From JASLBX01 sp035762665 (GTDB lineage: Bacteria; Actinomycetota; Actinomycetes; Jiangellales; Jiangellaceae), in NCBI GenBank assembly GCA_035762665.1, contig DASTNZ010000152.1:7354-71353 (forward strand): a stretch of 64,000 nucleotides of DNA. Direction: 5' to 3'. Shown piece after piece: positions 18,027 to 25,676 of this stretch (its first letter is position 1; each line of letters opens with the position of its first letter). Made by a program: the position numbers and the translations under genes. Under the pieces are notes generated by a model. The model was given only the letters and a program-made list of their open reading frames with translations. It was not told the DNA's origin and searched no databases.

Positions 18027-18464
18027 ATGTTCTGGCAGTTGACCATCGACGCGAATGATCCGGCCCGGCTAGCGCGCTTCTGGGCACGGGCACTGGGCTA
18101 CCAGCCGGCGCCGCCGGCGGAGCCAGACACAACCTGGTACGCGCACTACCGCGCCCGACTGGGCGACGAGGCGGCCTTCGACGACCGCCTCTTCGATCCG
18201 GCAGGGCTCCGCCCGCCAATCTGGTTCCAGGAAGTACCCGAGACCAAGGCGGGCAAGAACCGGCTCCACCTCGACCTGTACCCCACCGGCCGCGACAACA
18301 CATTGCCGCTCCCTCGGCGGATCGAGATCATCGAGGCCAAGGTCGCGGAGCTGGTCGCCCTGGGCGCGAGCATCAAGCGGCGCACCCGGCTCGACGACCC
18401 CGACGACCCGATCTACTACGTGGTCGTGCACGACCCAGAGGGCAACGAGTTCTGCGTTAGCTAA
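18027..18464 (+). CDS. VOC family protein (glyoxalase-like, large type)
   Basis: 145 residues from ATG 18027 (GTG 18024 possible). The opening MFWQLTIDANDPARLARFWARALGY-type unit (first residues) and the closing YYVVVHDPEGNEFCV block are the actinobacterial glyoxalase-like pattern, with NRLHLDLYP in the middle as the start of the second unit. The substrate is not known. It is followed 40 bp later by an SDR gene on the same strand and may be cotranscribed with it. Confidence 0.8.
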   Translation: MFWQLTIDANDPARLARFWARALGYQPAPPAEPDTTWYAHYRARLGDEAAFDDRLFDPAGLRPPIWFQEVPETKAGKNRLHLDLYPTGRDNTLPLPRRIEIIEAKVAELVALGASIKRRTRLDDPDDPIYYVVVHDPEGNEFCVS

Positions 18465-18504
18465 GCGGTGGCACAGACGCCACAAGTGACGCGGAGGTTT
18501 CAGA

Positions 18505-19290
18505 GTGGATCTTGGGTTACACGGCCGGCGGTTTGTGGTCACCGGCGGCAGCCGCGGTATCGGCAAAGCCATCGCGGACACGTTGGCCAGCGAAGGGGCC
18601 GACGTGGCAATCTTCGCGCGCGGACCCGATCAGCTGGATCGCGCTCGTGCCGATCTGGAACGGCACGGCACGCGTATCGTCGACGTTGCAGTGGATGTCT
18701 CCGACGTGCAGGCACTCGCGCAGGCTGTCAGCGAAGCGGCCAAACGGCTCGGTGGACTCGACGGTGCTGTGGCAAATGCTGGCGGCACCATCGGCGGCAA
18801 CCTGCTGGAGTCCGCGCCGGAGGATTTTGCGGCCACCTACCAGCTCAACGTCGGGCACGCCGTCAGCCTCACCCAGGCTGCCGTCCCGCATCTGAGCTCT
18901 GCCGGCGGCGGGTCCGTTGTCTTCATCGCGTCCATCACCGGCCTGCGCCCAGCGCCACGGACCACCTATGCAGCCGCAAAGGCCGCAGAGATCCACTTGG
19001 CCGCCGTCCTCGCCCAAGAACTCGCTCACCTGCGCATCCGGGTCAACGCCGTCAGCCCTGGATCCATCTTCTTTCCCGGCGGCAGCTGGGACAGGTTTCA
19101 ACAGGACGACCCGGAAGCGTTCACGAACTTCGTCCACACTGAGTTCCCGTTCGGGCGGCTGGGCACTCTTGAGGAAGTTGCCGCACCTGTCGCGTTTCTA
19201 CTCTCCGACCGCGCCTCGTGGATCACCGGCGCCAATGTCGTCATCGACGGCGGCCAAGGTAAGCCCAGCGCTCGCCGCTTCACCACGTAA
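18505..19290 (+). CDS. Short-chain dehydrogenase/reductase
   Basis: 261 residues, classical SDR size. The nucleotide loop GGSRGIG (residues 14-20), NAG at 91-93, catalytic Ser143, Tyr155 and Lys159 (YAAAK) and the closing ITGANVVIDGG block are all present. The Arg after the glycine loop hints at NADPH. The enzyme reduces or oxidises a carbonyl/alcohol of unknown identity in the cytoplasm. GGAGG lies upstream of the start at 18491-18495. The upstream VOC gene may belong to the same transcript. Confidence 0.85.
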   Translation: MDLGLHGRRFVVTGGSRGIGKAIADTLASEGADVAIFARGPDQLDRARADLERHGTRIVDVAVDVSDVQALAQAVSEAAKRLGGLDGAVANAGGTIGGNLLESAPEDFAATYQLNVGHAVSLTQAAVPHLSSAGGGSVVFIASITGLRPAPRTTYAAAKAAEIHLAAVLAQELAHLRIRVNAVSPGSIFFPGGSWDRFQQDDPEAFTNFVHTEFPFGRLGTLEEVAAPVAFLLSDRASWITGANVVIDGGQGKPSARRFTT

Positions 19291-19626
19291 CAACCTGTTG
19301 GCCGCCCTCGGACACAGCACTTGATCGGCGATCAACAGCAGGCCCACCACCATCGTGGCCCCCGACATCTCCAGGTTGGGATACGCCAACAAGAACCTCA
19401 GGCAACCGTGCGCTCGCGGTGACAGACGGGGAAGGGCTGATCGACCCCGCCTAACGTTCGATCTTCGTCAACAGACTTCCACCCCCCGGGCGGTGGCGAA
19501 CCGTTGCGCTAAGCCAACGCAGGACTCGTCGCAATAGCCGCGACCGAACGTCAGCCACCCTCGTTGACGACGACTTCTACCGCTGGATTGGTCGGCCGAC
19601 CTGCTGCGGCACTAGTGTCGGCAGGC
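19291..19626. other. Intergenic stretch, nothing secure
   Basis: Between the SDR and glycosylase genes. The minus strand has a short hydrophobic stretch (VVGLLLIADQVLC, near 19330-19390) that might be left over from a membrane protein gene, but it lacks start context and partners. No repeat or RNA was recognised. Confidence 0.35.
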
Positions 19627-20712
19627 ATGGTCGCTAACCGCCTGACCAAGGACGAAGCCCGCCGAATCGCAATCCACGCACAGCTTCTCGACATACCGCG
19701 CCCAACCAACCTCGTCGAGGTCGTTGACCGCCTGGCGGTTCTGCAGATCGACCCCACGGCGGCCATCGCGCCGAGTGCCGACCTCGTGCTCTGGAGTCGC
19801 CTCGGTTCGAGCTACGATCCCGCCGAATTGACCAAGGCCCTGGAGATCGACCGCACCCTCGTCGAGACCGTCGCCTACATCCGATCGCCGAACGACCTGC
19901 CAGCCGTGATCGCCGAGGTCCGGCATGCCCCGATGTATCCCTCCACGGCAGCGTGGTTTGAAAGGAACGAACCCTTCCGCCGCGACATCCTCGCCCTTCT
20001 GGAGAGGGAAGGTCCGCTGCTATCCCGCGACATCCCCGACACCAGCGTCGAGCCATGGCCGTCATCGGGCTGGACCAACAATCGGAATGTCACGAAGATG
20101 CTCGAACTCCTCGCCCACCGCGGGCACATCGCGATATCCGGTCGCAAGGGGCGACAGCGCTACTGGGACCTCCCCCAGCGCATCTATCCGGCCGACCTCC
20201 CGACCCTCGACCGCAACGCCGCGGTCCAGCGCCGCAACGAGCGCCGGCTCGCAGCGCTCGGCATCGCCCGGTCCACCGGCCCACAGATACCGGGCGAGCC
20301 GCCGTACGTCGGCGACGCCGGTGACGAAGCCGTCGTCGAGGGCACGCCGGGCACCTGGCGCGTACACCCGGCATACATCGGACTGCCTTTCGAAGGACGC
20401 ACCGCGCTGCTCTCGCCCTTCGACCGGCTCATCCACGACCGCGTCCGCACCGAGCAGCTGTTCGGCTTCGAATACATCCTCGAGATGTACAAACCCAAGG
20501 ACAAGCGCCGGTGGGGGTACTTCGCGCTCCCCATCCTTCACGGCGACCAACTCGTCGGGAAACTCGACGCGACCGCCGACCGCAAAACCAAGACCCTCGT
20601 CGTCAACGCGATCCACGAGGACGTCCGTTTCACCAAGGCCATGACCGCCGCCGTCCGCGCCGAAATCGACGACCTCGCCGCCTGGCTCGGGCTTGAGGTC
20701 ACCGGCGCATAG
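19627..20712 (+). CDS. AlkZ/YcaQ-type DNA glycosylase (HTH_42 winged-helix family)
   Basis: 361 residues from ATG 19627. The protein has the HTH_42 layout: an N-terminal helical part with the motif LQIDPTAA (Gln40-Ile-Asp42), winged helices with WTNNRNVTKMLELLAHRG, and a beta-barrel part ending GYFALPILHGDQLVGKLDA. The QxD motif is that of YcaQ-like enzymes, which unhook interstrand crosslinks and remove bulky alkylated bases; AlkZ proper uses QxQ. It acts on DNA in the cytoplasm. The last 40 residues have a degenerate copy at 25557-25676. Confidence 0.85.
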   Translation: MVANRLTKDEARRIAIHAQLLDIPRPTNLVEVVDRLAVLQIDPTAAIAPSADLVLWSRLGSSYDPAELTKALEIDRTLVETVAYIRSPNDLPAVIAEVRHAPMYPSTAAWFERNEPFRRDILALLEREGPLLSRDIPDTSVEPWPSSGWTNNRNVTKMLELLAHRGHIAISGRKGRQRYWDLPQRIYPADLPTLDRNAAVQRRNERRLAALGIARSTGPQIPGEPPYVGDAGDEAVVEGTPGTWRVHPAYIGLPFEGRTALLSPFDRLIHDRVRTEQLFGFEYILEMYKPKDKRRWGYFALPILHGDQLVGKLDATADRKTKTLVVNAIHEDVRFTKAMTAAVRAEIDDLAAWLGLEVTGA

Positions 20713-20814
20713 GCGCCGGAAATTCGCGCAGCATCCGCCGGCCGCGCCTGACCGTGCGGTCGTGCCGACGTGCGTACGTTCCGCAGGTCAGGGTCAGAGG
20801 CGCAGAATGCGCGT

Positions 20815-21555
20815 ATGGAGAGCACGTCGGATGTGCACATTCAGACCGAGCAGGGAATCATGCCGGCGTACTGCGCGGTGCCGACGACACCGCCGCCGTG
20901 GCCCGGTGTCGTAGTGATCCATGACTTCAGCGGCATGAGCCACGACCTTCGGGCGCAGGCTGACTGGCTGGCAGACGAGGGCTTTCTCGCCGTAGCGCCG
21001 GACCTGTACTACTGGGGGAGCCGGCTGGGTTGTCTGCGCACGATCATGCGTGACATCGGCGAACGTAGGGGAAGGACGTTCGACGACATAGAGGGTGCAA
21101 GACGCTGGCTCAGCGAGCACGACGGTTGCACAGGACACATCGGAGTGATCGGGTTCTGCATGGGCGGTGGCTACGCATTGGCTCTGGCGCCGGGCCGAGG
21201 TTTCTCGGCGTCAAGCGTCAATTACGGCGGGTGCCCGCCTGACGCCCAAGAATGGCTGCCTGGAGCGTGCCCAATCGTAGGAAGCTTCGGCGGCGCTGAC
21301 TGGTCACCCCTTGGGCGACGTGCCGGGCAGCGGCTCGGCCGGCTGCTCACCGAGTTGGAGATACCCCACGATGTGAAGATCTATCCTGGTGTCGGTCATG
21401 GCTTCATGAACGACCACGACCCCGCGGATGCCACCCTCTTGCTGCGGTTCCTCGCTCGTATCTCCGGCACGAAGTACAACGATGAGGCCACCCGGGATGC
21501 CCGGCGCCGCATCGCCGCGTTCTTCAACACGCATCTGAGGGAAACGGCGAACTGA
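20815..21555 (+). CDS. Dienelactone hydrolase family protein
   Basis: 246 residues from ATG 20815, the size of the family. The catalytic triad of dienelactone hydrolases is in place: Cys115 in GFCMGG, Asp162 in GGADWSP and His195 in GVGHGFMND. The enzyme should open lactones or cleave small esters in the cytoplasm. No catechol-pathway genes lie nearby, so a role in aromatic breakdown is not supported by context. It is convergent with the AI-2E transporter gene. Confidence 0.85.
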   Translation: MESTSDVHIQTEQGIMPAYCAVPTTPPPWPGVVVIHDFSGMSHDLRAQADWLADEGFLAVAPDLYYWGSRLGCLRTIMRDIGERRGRTFDDIEGARRWLSEHDGCTGHIGVIGFCMGGGYALALAPGRGFSASSVNYGGCPPDAQEWLPGACPIVGSFGGADWSPLGRRAGQRLGRLLTELEIPHDVKIYPGVGHGFMNDHDPADATLLLRFLARISGTKYNDEATRDARRRIAAFFNTHLRETAN

Positions 21556-21630
21556 GGACGCCACAGATGTCAACGCTTCCTGACCCCGACCGCGCAGTCC
21601 TGCCGATCAGCGTGAAGCGTCCACTCTTTG

Positions 21631-22830
21631 TCAGGGTCCTGCGCGCGCCGTGCCGCCTGCGCCAGGTCCAGTCTCGGCCCATGCGGTGATCGCCGTCCAC
21701 ACGACGGCCGTTACCGGGACCGCCAGGAGCGCGCCGAGGATCCCGGCGACGATCGCGCCGCCGGTCAGGGCCAGCAGAATCGCCAACGGATGCAAAGACA
21801 CCGCACGCCCCAACACCGCGGGCGCCAACACATCGCCCTCGATCTGGTTGACAGCGATGACGATCACAACCACGATGACCGCGGTCACCCATCCATTCGC
21901 CACCAGCGCGACGAGAGCCGCGAAGGCGCCTGAGATTGTCGCCCCGGCCAGCGGGATGAACGCGCCGAGGAAGACCAGTACGGCCAATGGCAGCGCCAGC
22001 GGCACCTGCAGGATCACCAGGGCGACGCCGATGATCACCGCGTCGACGAGGGCGATGATGGCCGTGCCGCGGACATAACCGCCGAGCACGTCGACCGCAC
22101 GTTCACCGACGAGGAGCAGTCGTTGGCGGTGCGCCTCGCTCACCGGTCTCAACAGGAAGCGCCAGATCCGCGGGCCATCTTTGAGGAGGAAATACAAGAT
22201 CACGATGGTGAGGAATATGCCGGCGATGACCTCGAAGGCGAGCACCGCACCGCCGATCACCCCAGCCCGCACCTCCTCGCCGGACAGTAACTCGACCACG
22301 GCTTCGCGACCCTGTTGGATTTGCGCCTGGGTGAGCGAAAGTGGTCCCTCGGCGAGGGACCTCTCGAGCTCCTCAACACCCTCAACGGCCTGATCTCGCA
22401 GTTCGCGCCACTCATCCCGAACACCTGCGACGATCAGCCAGCCCAGCAACCCGACTACGCCGAGGCCCGCCACCAGCGCGGCAATCGCGGCCAGCGCCGG
22501 GGGAACACCACGCAACCGCAAGGCCCGCATGACGGGGCTGACCGCGCTGGCGATGATGGTGGCGATAACCAGCGGAACGACGACCAGGCGCAGCGTCACC
22601 AGCAACCAGATGAGGACGGCGCCCGCTGCGCCGAGCACAAGTGCCTGGCCGGCCCTGGCGGCAGCACGACCGAACGAATCGTGCCACAGTCCCGGCTTCG
22701 GCGCTGTAACCGCCGCGACAGGTGAACCATCCGGGAGCGTGCCCACGTCCGAATGGCCGGCAGCCGGCGTGGCCGGGAGCCCATCGTCGTTTGTCGTGGT
22801 CGACTTGGCTCTGCGTAGTCTGCGAATCAC
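21631..22830 (-). CDS. AI-2E family transporter
   Basis: 399 residues. After a polar N-terminus of about 60 residues there are two to three helices (VLGAAGAVLIWLLVTLRLVV and on), a soluble helical insert with RDEWRELRDQAVEGVEELE, and a C-terminal bundle with the family block GAFIPLAGATISG and NQIEGDVLAPAVLGRAV. The family (PerM/YdiK/TqsA) exports small molecules or ions; few members are truly AI-2 exporters. It is divergent from the VOC gene at 22911. Confidence 0.9.
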   Translation of the reverse strand: MIRRLRRAKSTTTNDDGLPATPAAGHSDVGTLPDGSPVAAVTAPKPGLWHDSFGRAAARAGQALVLGAAGAVLIWLLVTLRLVVVPLVIATIIASAVSPVMRALRLRGVPPALAAIAALVAGLGVVGLLGWLIVAGVRDEWRELRDQAVEGVEELERSLAEGPLSLTQAQIQQGREAVVELLSGEEVRAGVIGGAVLAFEVIAGIFLTIVILYFLLKDGPRIWRFLLRPVSEAHRQRLLLVGERAVDVLGGYVRGTAIIALVDAVIIGVALVILQVPLALPLAVLVFLGAFIPLAGATISGAFAALVALVANGWVTAVIVVVIVIAVNQIEGDVLAPAVLGRAVSLHPLAILLALTGGAIVAGILGALLAVPVTAVVWTAITAWAETGPGAGGTARAGP

Positions 22831-22910
22831 AACGGGTTGATTCCCCGATAGCGCACTCCGACACTCTCCGGAGATCCTCTGTCCGAGCCTGGTCGCGGCA
22901 TGCTAGCGGC

Positions 22911-23288
22911 ATGCACCTGCTGCACCTGGGTCTGCCGATGAACGGCGAGCGTCGCAGCCGCCGGTTCTACGAGGCCTACTTCGGCTTCGAACCGGCCACC
23001 GCCCGGCGGTACGACGACGGCACAGTCATCATCCGCAACGCCGACGACTTCGACATCGCCTTGCACCCCACCGATGTCATCGAGCGGCTACCCGCATTCT
23101 TGCGCTTCGGATTCAAGGTTCGCGATGCCGTAGCCGTACGAGCGTTGCTGGCCCGGCTGAAGGCGGACGGGGTCCACATTGTCGAAGAGTTCGACGAGCC
23201 GGCGTACGTAGGGTTCAAGTGCCTCGACCCCGACGGGTTCAGCGTGGAGATCGATCTACTGCGAGCCTCACTGACTGCATCCGACTGA
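22911..23288 (+). CDS. VOC family protein
   Basis: 125 residues from ATG 22911. LLHLGLPMNGERRSRRFYE opens the first VOC unit and FGFKVRDAVAVRALLARL the second, with a closing KCLDPDGFSVEID that carries the metal-site-like Glu. Single-domain VOC protein of unknown substrate, transcribed divergently from the AI-2E gene and convergent with the relic at 23320-23562. Confidence 0.8.
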   Translation: MHLLHLGLPMNGERRSRRFYEAYFGFEPATARRYDDGTVIIRNADDFDIALHPTDVIERLPAFLRFGFKVRDAVAVRALLARLKADGVHIVEEFDEPAYVGFKCLDPDGFSVEIDLLRASLTASD

Positions 23289-23319
23289 AGGCCGCCCACC
23301 TGGCCTCTAAGTAGCAGGT

Positions 23320-23562
23320 CTGGCGCCGGGTGGCTCGTTGCAGCCAGCCATTGTCGCGGGCAACCCGTAACGCCTCCGCTCGGCTGTCCACTCCGAGCTT
23401 GCTGACCAGCTGAGCTTGCCGGGCGATCACCGCCACCGGGGTGCCGTGCGGGTCACGATTCAACCGGCGTTGACACAACCGATCCGCCCGGTTCAGGCGG
23501 CGGATCTCAGTCCAATCCTCCACGCTCAACGCCCGTTTTCTCCCTGACTCGCCTCCAGCCAA
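23320..23562 (-). pseudogene. Composite relic: IS21 IstA-like start joined to a LuxR-type end
   Basis: One open minus-strand frame carries two unrelated short blocks. ALSVEDWTEIRRLNRAD (about 23532-23482) looks like the N-terminus of IS21-family IstA transposases, and LVSKLGVDSRAEALRVARDN (about 23409-23350) looks like the end of a LuxR helix-turn-helix. Between and after them nothing is recognisable. Both calls are from memory of short motifs. It suggests an old insertion and decay at the edge of the low-GC patch. Confidence 0.4.
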
Positions 23563-23657
23563 GGTCTTTGGGAAACTGGGTTAAGTTCGGCTGCCGCACC
23601 CTGTTCACTATTCGCGTGCGTCGACATGGACTCAGGCCGAACCCGTATCGAATAGCT

Positions 23658-24347
23658 CTACGGCGTCTGAGCTATGTCAATCTCCTCCTCTGCTTTTACC
23701 GTCCAAGATTTCGGACCGGCCACTCCTAGCTCCGCCCTGAGCTCATCAAGAGGGTTCGGAAGATCACTACCGCCCATAGCTGGAACTTCGGCTAACACAG
23801 CCGTGTAGTAAGCGGATTCTGGAAGCCTTGGCAGTTGCCATGTTACCGTCCAAGTGTTGTCAGCACCCCATTGAGCGGGCGGCGACACAACGTAGTTGTG
23901 CCCTTTGGGGCTGAGCATCGCAGCATTCTCAGAGAGTTCGTTGTCAGCATCACCCAAGCGGACCAGAATGAATACGTAGTGCTGATCCAAGACCTCAGTA
24001 GCCTTGCCCTTAAAGACTAATTCAACTTGAGGAGGGGGCGGAACCTCTCGACTCTCCCAACTGATCACCCGCACACTCGAAGGACCATGATTCGTGGGAG
24101 TCTGATCAGCACTTTTGTCGGTCTCACTATCCCCCCACGAAGAAATGAATGCTGCGATAACAACGCCGACCAAGCCGAGAACCGCCACAGTAATGGGAAC
24201 GAGCACGGCTGGTACCCACTCAGTCGTCTTCTTCGTCTTCTTGCCCATTGGGGCGTCCCCGGGGTGTGTCCTCTCGTCGATCAGTGTCCGCGCACTGCGG
24301 TGGTCACCGTCAACTGAAAGAGGCGCTGGCTCACCCGGCTGATACAT
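23658..24347 (-). CDS. Orphan membrane-anchored protein
   Basis: 229 residues. A proline-containing N-terminus (MYQPGEPAP) and a basic KKTKKTTEW stretch lead into one helix (about residues 45-68), then an external domain of about 160 residues, strand-rich, with VELVFKGKATEVLDQHYVFI and WTVTWQLPRLPES. No family is recognised; the arrangement is that of a single-pass surface protein. Codons are visibly richer in A and T than in neighbours, which suggests recent transfer. Internal Met34 (just before GKKTKK) is another possible start. Confidence 0.6.
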   Translation of the reverse strand: MYQPGEPAPLSVDGDHRSARTLIDERTHPGDAPMGKKTKKTTEWVPAVLVPITVAVLGLVGVVIAAFISSWGDSETDKSADQTPTNHGPSSVRVISWESREVPPPPQVELVFKGKATEVLDQHYVFILVRLGDADNELSENAAMLSPKGHNYVVSPPAQWGADNTWTVTWQLPRLPESAYYTAVLAEVPAMGGSDLPNPLDELRAELGVAGPKSWTVKAEEEIDIAQTP

Positions 24348-24616
24348 GACGACTGAATCGCCGTTGTGGTCAACGCACGACCTCGACGTGACCGAGCCAG
24401 TGCGCGCTTATCGGGTGGTTCCGCGACACTATCCGGCGGTCCATGAAGCGTCGCTTCGCGCGCATATTCATGGTGCTACCTCGAATGTACTCTGGAAAGC
24501 CGCGGCCGTGCTCCAACGCCATGACCGTGGCCGCGGACTTATCCGCTGCCGGGCTCGAACTGGTTACCTTGGCGCGCCGCCGCCATCCCGGGGCAGGCAG
24601 CAAGCCGCGGAGGAGG
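24348..24616. other. Intergenic stretch, possible scraps of genes
   Basis: A plus-strand frame from ATG 24443 reads about 58 residues including MTVAADLSAAGLELVTLARR, which looks protein-like, but its first part is basic and unlike a real start, and it has no ribosome site. It may be a fusion scrap from rearrangement. Nothing else is supported. Confidence 0.3.
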
Positions 24617-25063
24617 TCATGACTCGTGCTGGAAGGCGAGCAGCGCCTGCAGTTGGGGACGCTCGTTGTGAGCTAGGGCGGTGATGCGGAACACGCCATC
24701 GATTTCCGCCACGGTGTAGGCAGCGTCGAAGCGGTACACCTGATCTCCATCGGCATTTTGAAGTTCCCAGCGCACTACCGCCTGGAACAGCCGCGGCGAA
24801 AGCTCGAAGGTCGCCAACTCGGTGATACGCGCGGAGGCAACCCCGACCTTGGCGTACGCGGTCAGAAGTCGGTTGATTTGTGACATCCACTCGTCCCGGG
24901 CCGCGACGTGCGTCAGGGCGATCGCACCCCTTGCGCGCCGGTACTCGCCGGTGTCACTGGTGACGTGTAGCGGAAAGGCGAAATGATCAGTGATCGCGGA
25001 AGGGTCAGCGCGCTCGTACGCGGCGCGATACGAGTCGAAGAACACGTCGACCGGGGCAGGCAT
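24617..25063 (-). CDS. SnoaL/NTF2-like protein
   Basis: 148 residues from ATG 25063, which sits behind GGAGGTGA. The opening VDVFFDSYRAAYERADPSAITDHFAFP and the closing YTVAEIDGVFRITALAHNE fit an NTF2-like cone fold of the SnoaL/DUF4440 kind. No catalytic Asp/His pair could be assigned, so enzyme or binding role is open. It stands alone, with no gene within 180 bp upstream. Confidence 0.7.
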   Translation of the reverse strand: MPAPVDVFFDSYRAAYERADPSAITDHFAFPLHVTSDTGEYRRARGAIALTHVAARDEWMSQINRLLTAYAKVGVASARITELATFELSPRLFQAVVRWELQNADGDQVYRFDAAYTVAEIDGVFRITALAHNERPQLQALLAFQHES

Positions 25064-25244
25064 ATTCACCTCCGGGCCATTGGGTGGTCAGTCACACGCT
25101 ACTGAACCTGATTGTCGGTAGTACTGCGAGCCTGCGGCATTCCTACAGAGCCCCGCTGATGCCGCGGGGCCTACGCGTTCGTATGGCTGCCGGACCTACC
25201 CGCTCCGACGTGGCCTCAGATGTGCCATGCCACGCCGGGTGCGG

Positions 25245-25499
25245 TCAGTCTTCGACTGTGCGCCATCCGGAGGGGTCACAGCGAAAGCAATACTCAGGCT
25301 CACGGGCACCGTCCCACACCATCGAGGGAAGAAGCCAATCGGGGATGTGGCCATCGACGAACCATGGCCAGCTACCGGTTGAGTCCATTCGGCCGATCTT
25401 GAGCGCGGCGAGCTGATCAGCGGCCTGGTACGGGAACTCGACGCCGCATGTGAGGCACACGGCCCAGTGATATCCAAGGTGCTCACACAGTTGGCACAT
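25245..25499 (-). CDS. Small cysteine-rich protein, likely zinc-binding
   Basis: 84 residues from ATG 25499, with GGGAGG 5 nt upstream. Three Cys-x-x-Cys units are spread along the chain: CQLC at 2-5, CLTC at 15-18 and CFRC near 72-75, separated by a Trp-rich middle (SWPWFVDGHIPDW). This suggests one or two structural zinc sites. I recognise no named family. It lies between the GH15 operon and the SnoaL-like gene, on the same strand, but 160 bp away from each. Confidence 0.6.
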   Translation of the reverse strand: MCQLCEHLGYHWAVCLTCGVEFPYQAADQLAALKIGRMDSTGSWPWFVDGHIPDWLLPSMVWDGAREPEYCFRCDPSGWRTVED

Positions 25500-25556
25500 C
25501 GCCGCCTCCCTGTGTTCCGATGCTCCCACTAGGCGGATTCCGTCACGTCGTGCCGC

Positions 25557-25676
25557 GCCGTCGTCAACGCGAGCCACGATGACGTCCACTTTTGCAAGGC
25601 TATGACCACCGCCGCACTCCGCACCGAATTCGAGGATTTCGCTGAATGACGCGGGCTTGAGGTCACGGGCGGATAG
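25557..25676 (+). pseudogene. 3' relic of a second AlkZ/YcaQ-type gene
   Basis: The plus strand reads AVVNASHDDVHFCKAMTTAA, then LRTEFEDFAE, a TGA stop, and RGLEVTGG before TAG. This lines up residue by residue with the last 40 residues of the intact glycosylase at 19627-20712 (VVNAIHEDVRFTKAMTAAV ... LGLEVTGA). The upstream 320 residues are missing. It is therefore the tail of a paralogous copy, cut off and decayed, and it overlaps the 3' end of the GH15 gene on the other strand. Confidence 0.75.

Noticed and set aside
24443..24621. 58-residue plus-strand frame
   Set aside because: No ribosome site, basic start, and only a short protein-like stretch; kept only as a possible scrap.
25150..25170. 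7-bp GC hairpin after the Cys-rich gene as terminator
   Set aside because: Short arms, 75 bp from the stop and no T-run; chance occurrence is likely at this GC content.
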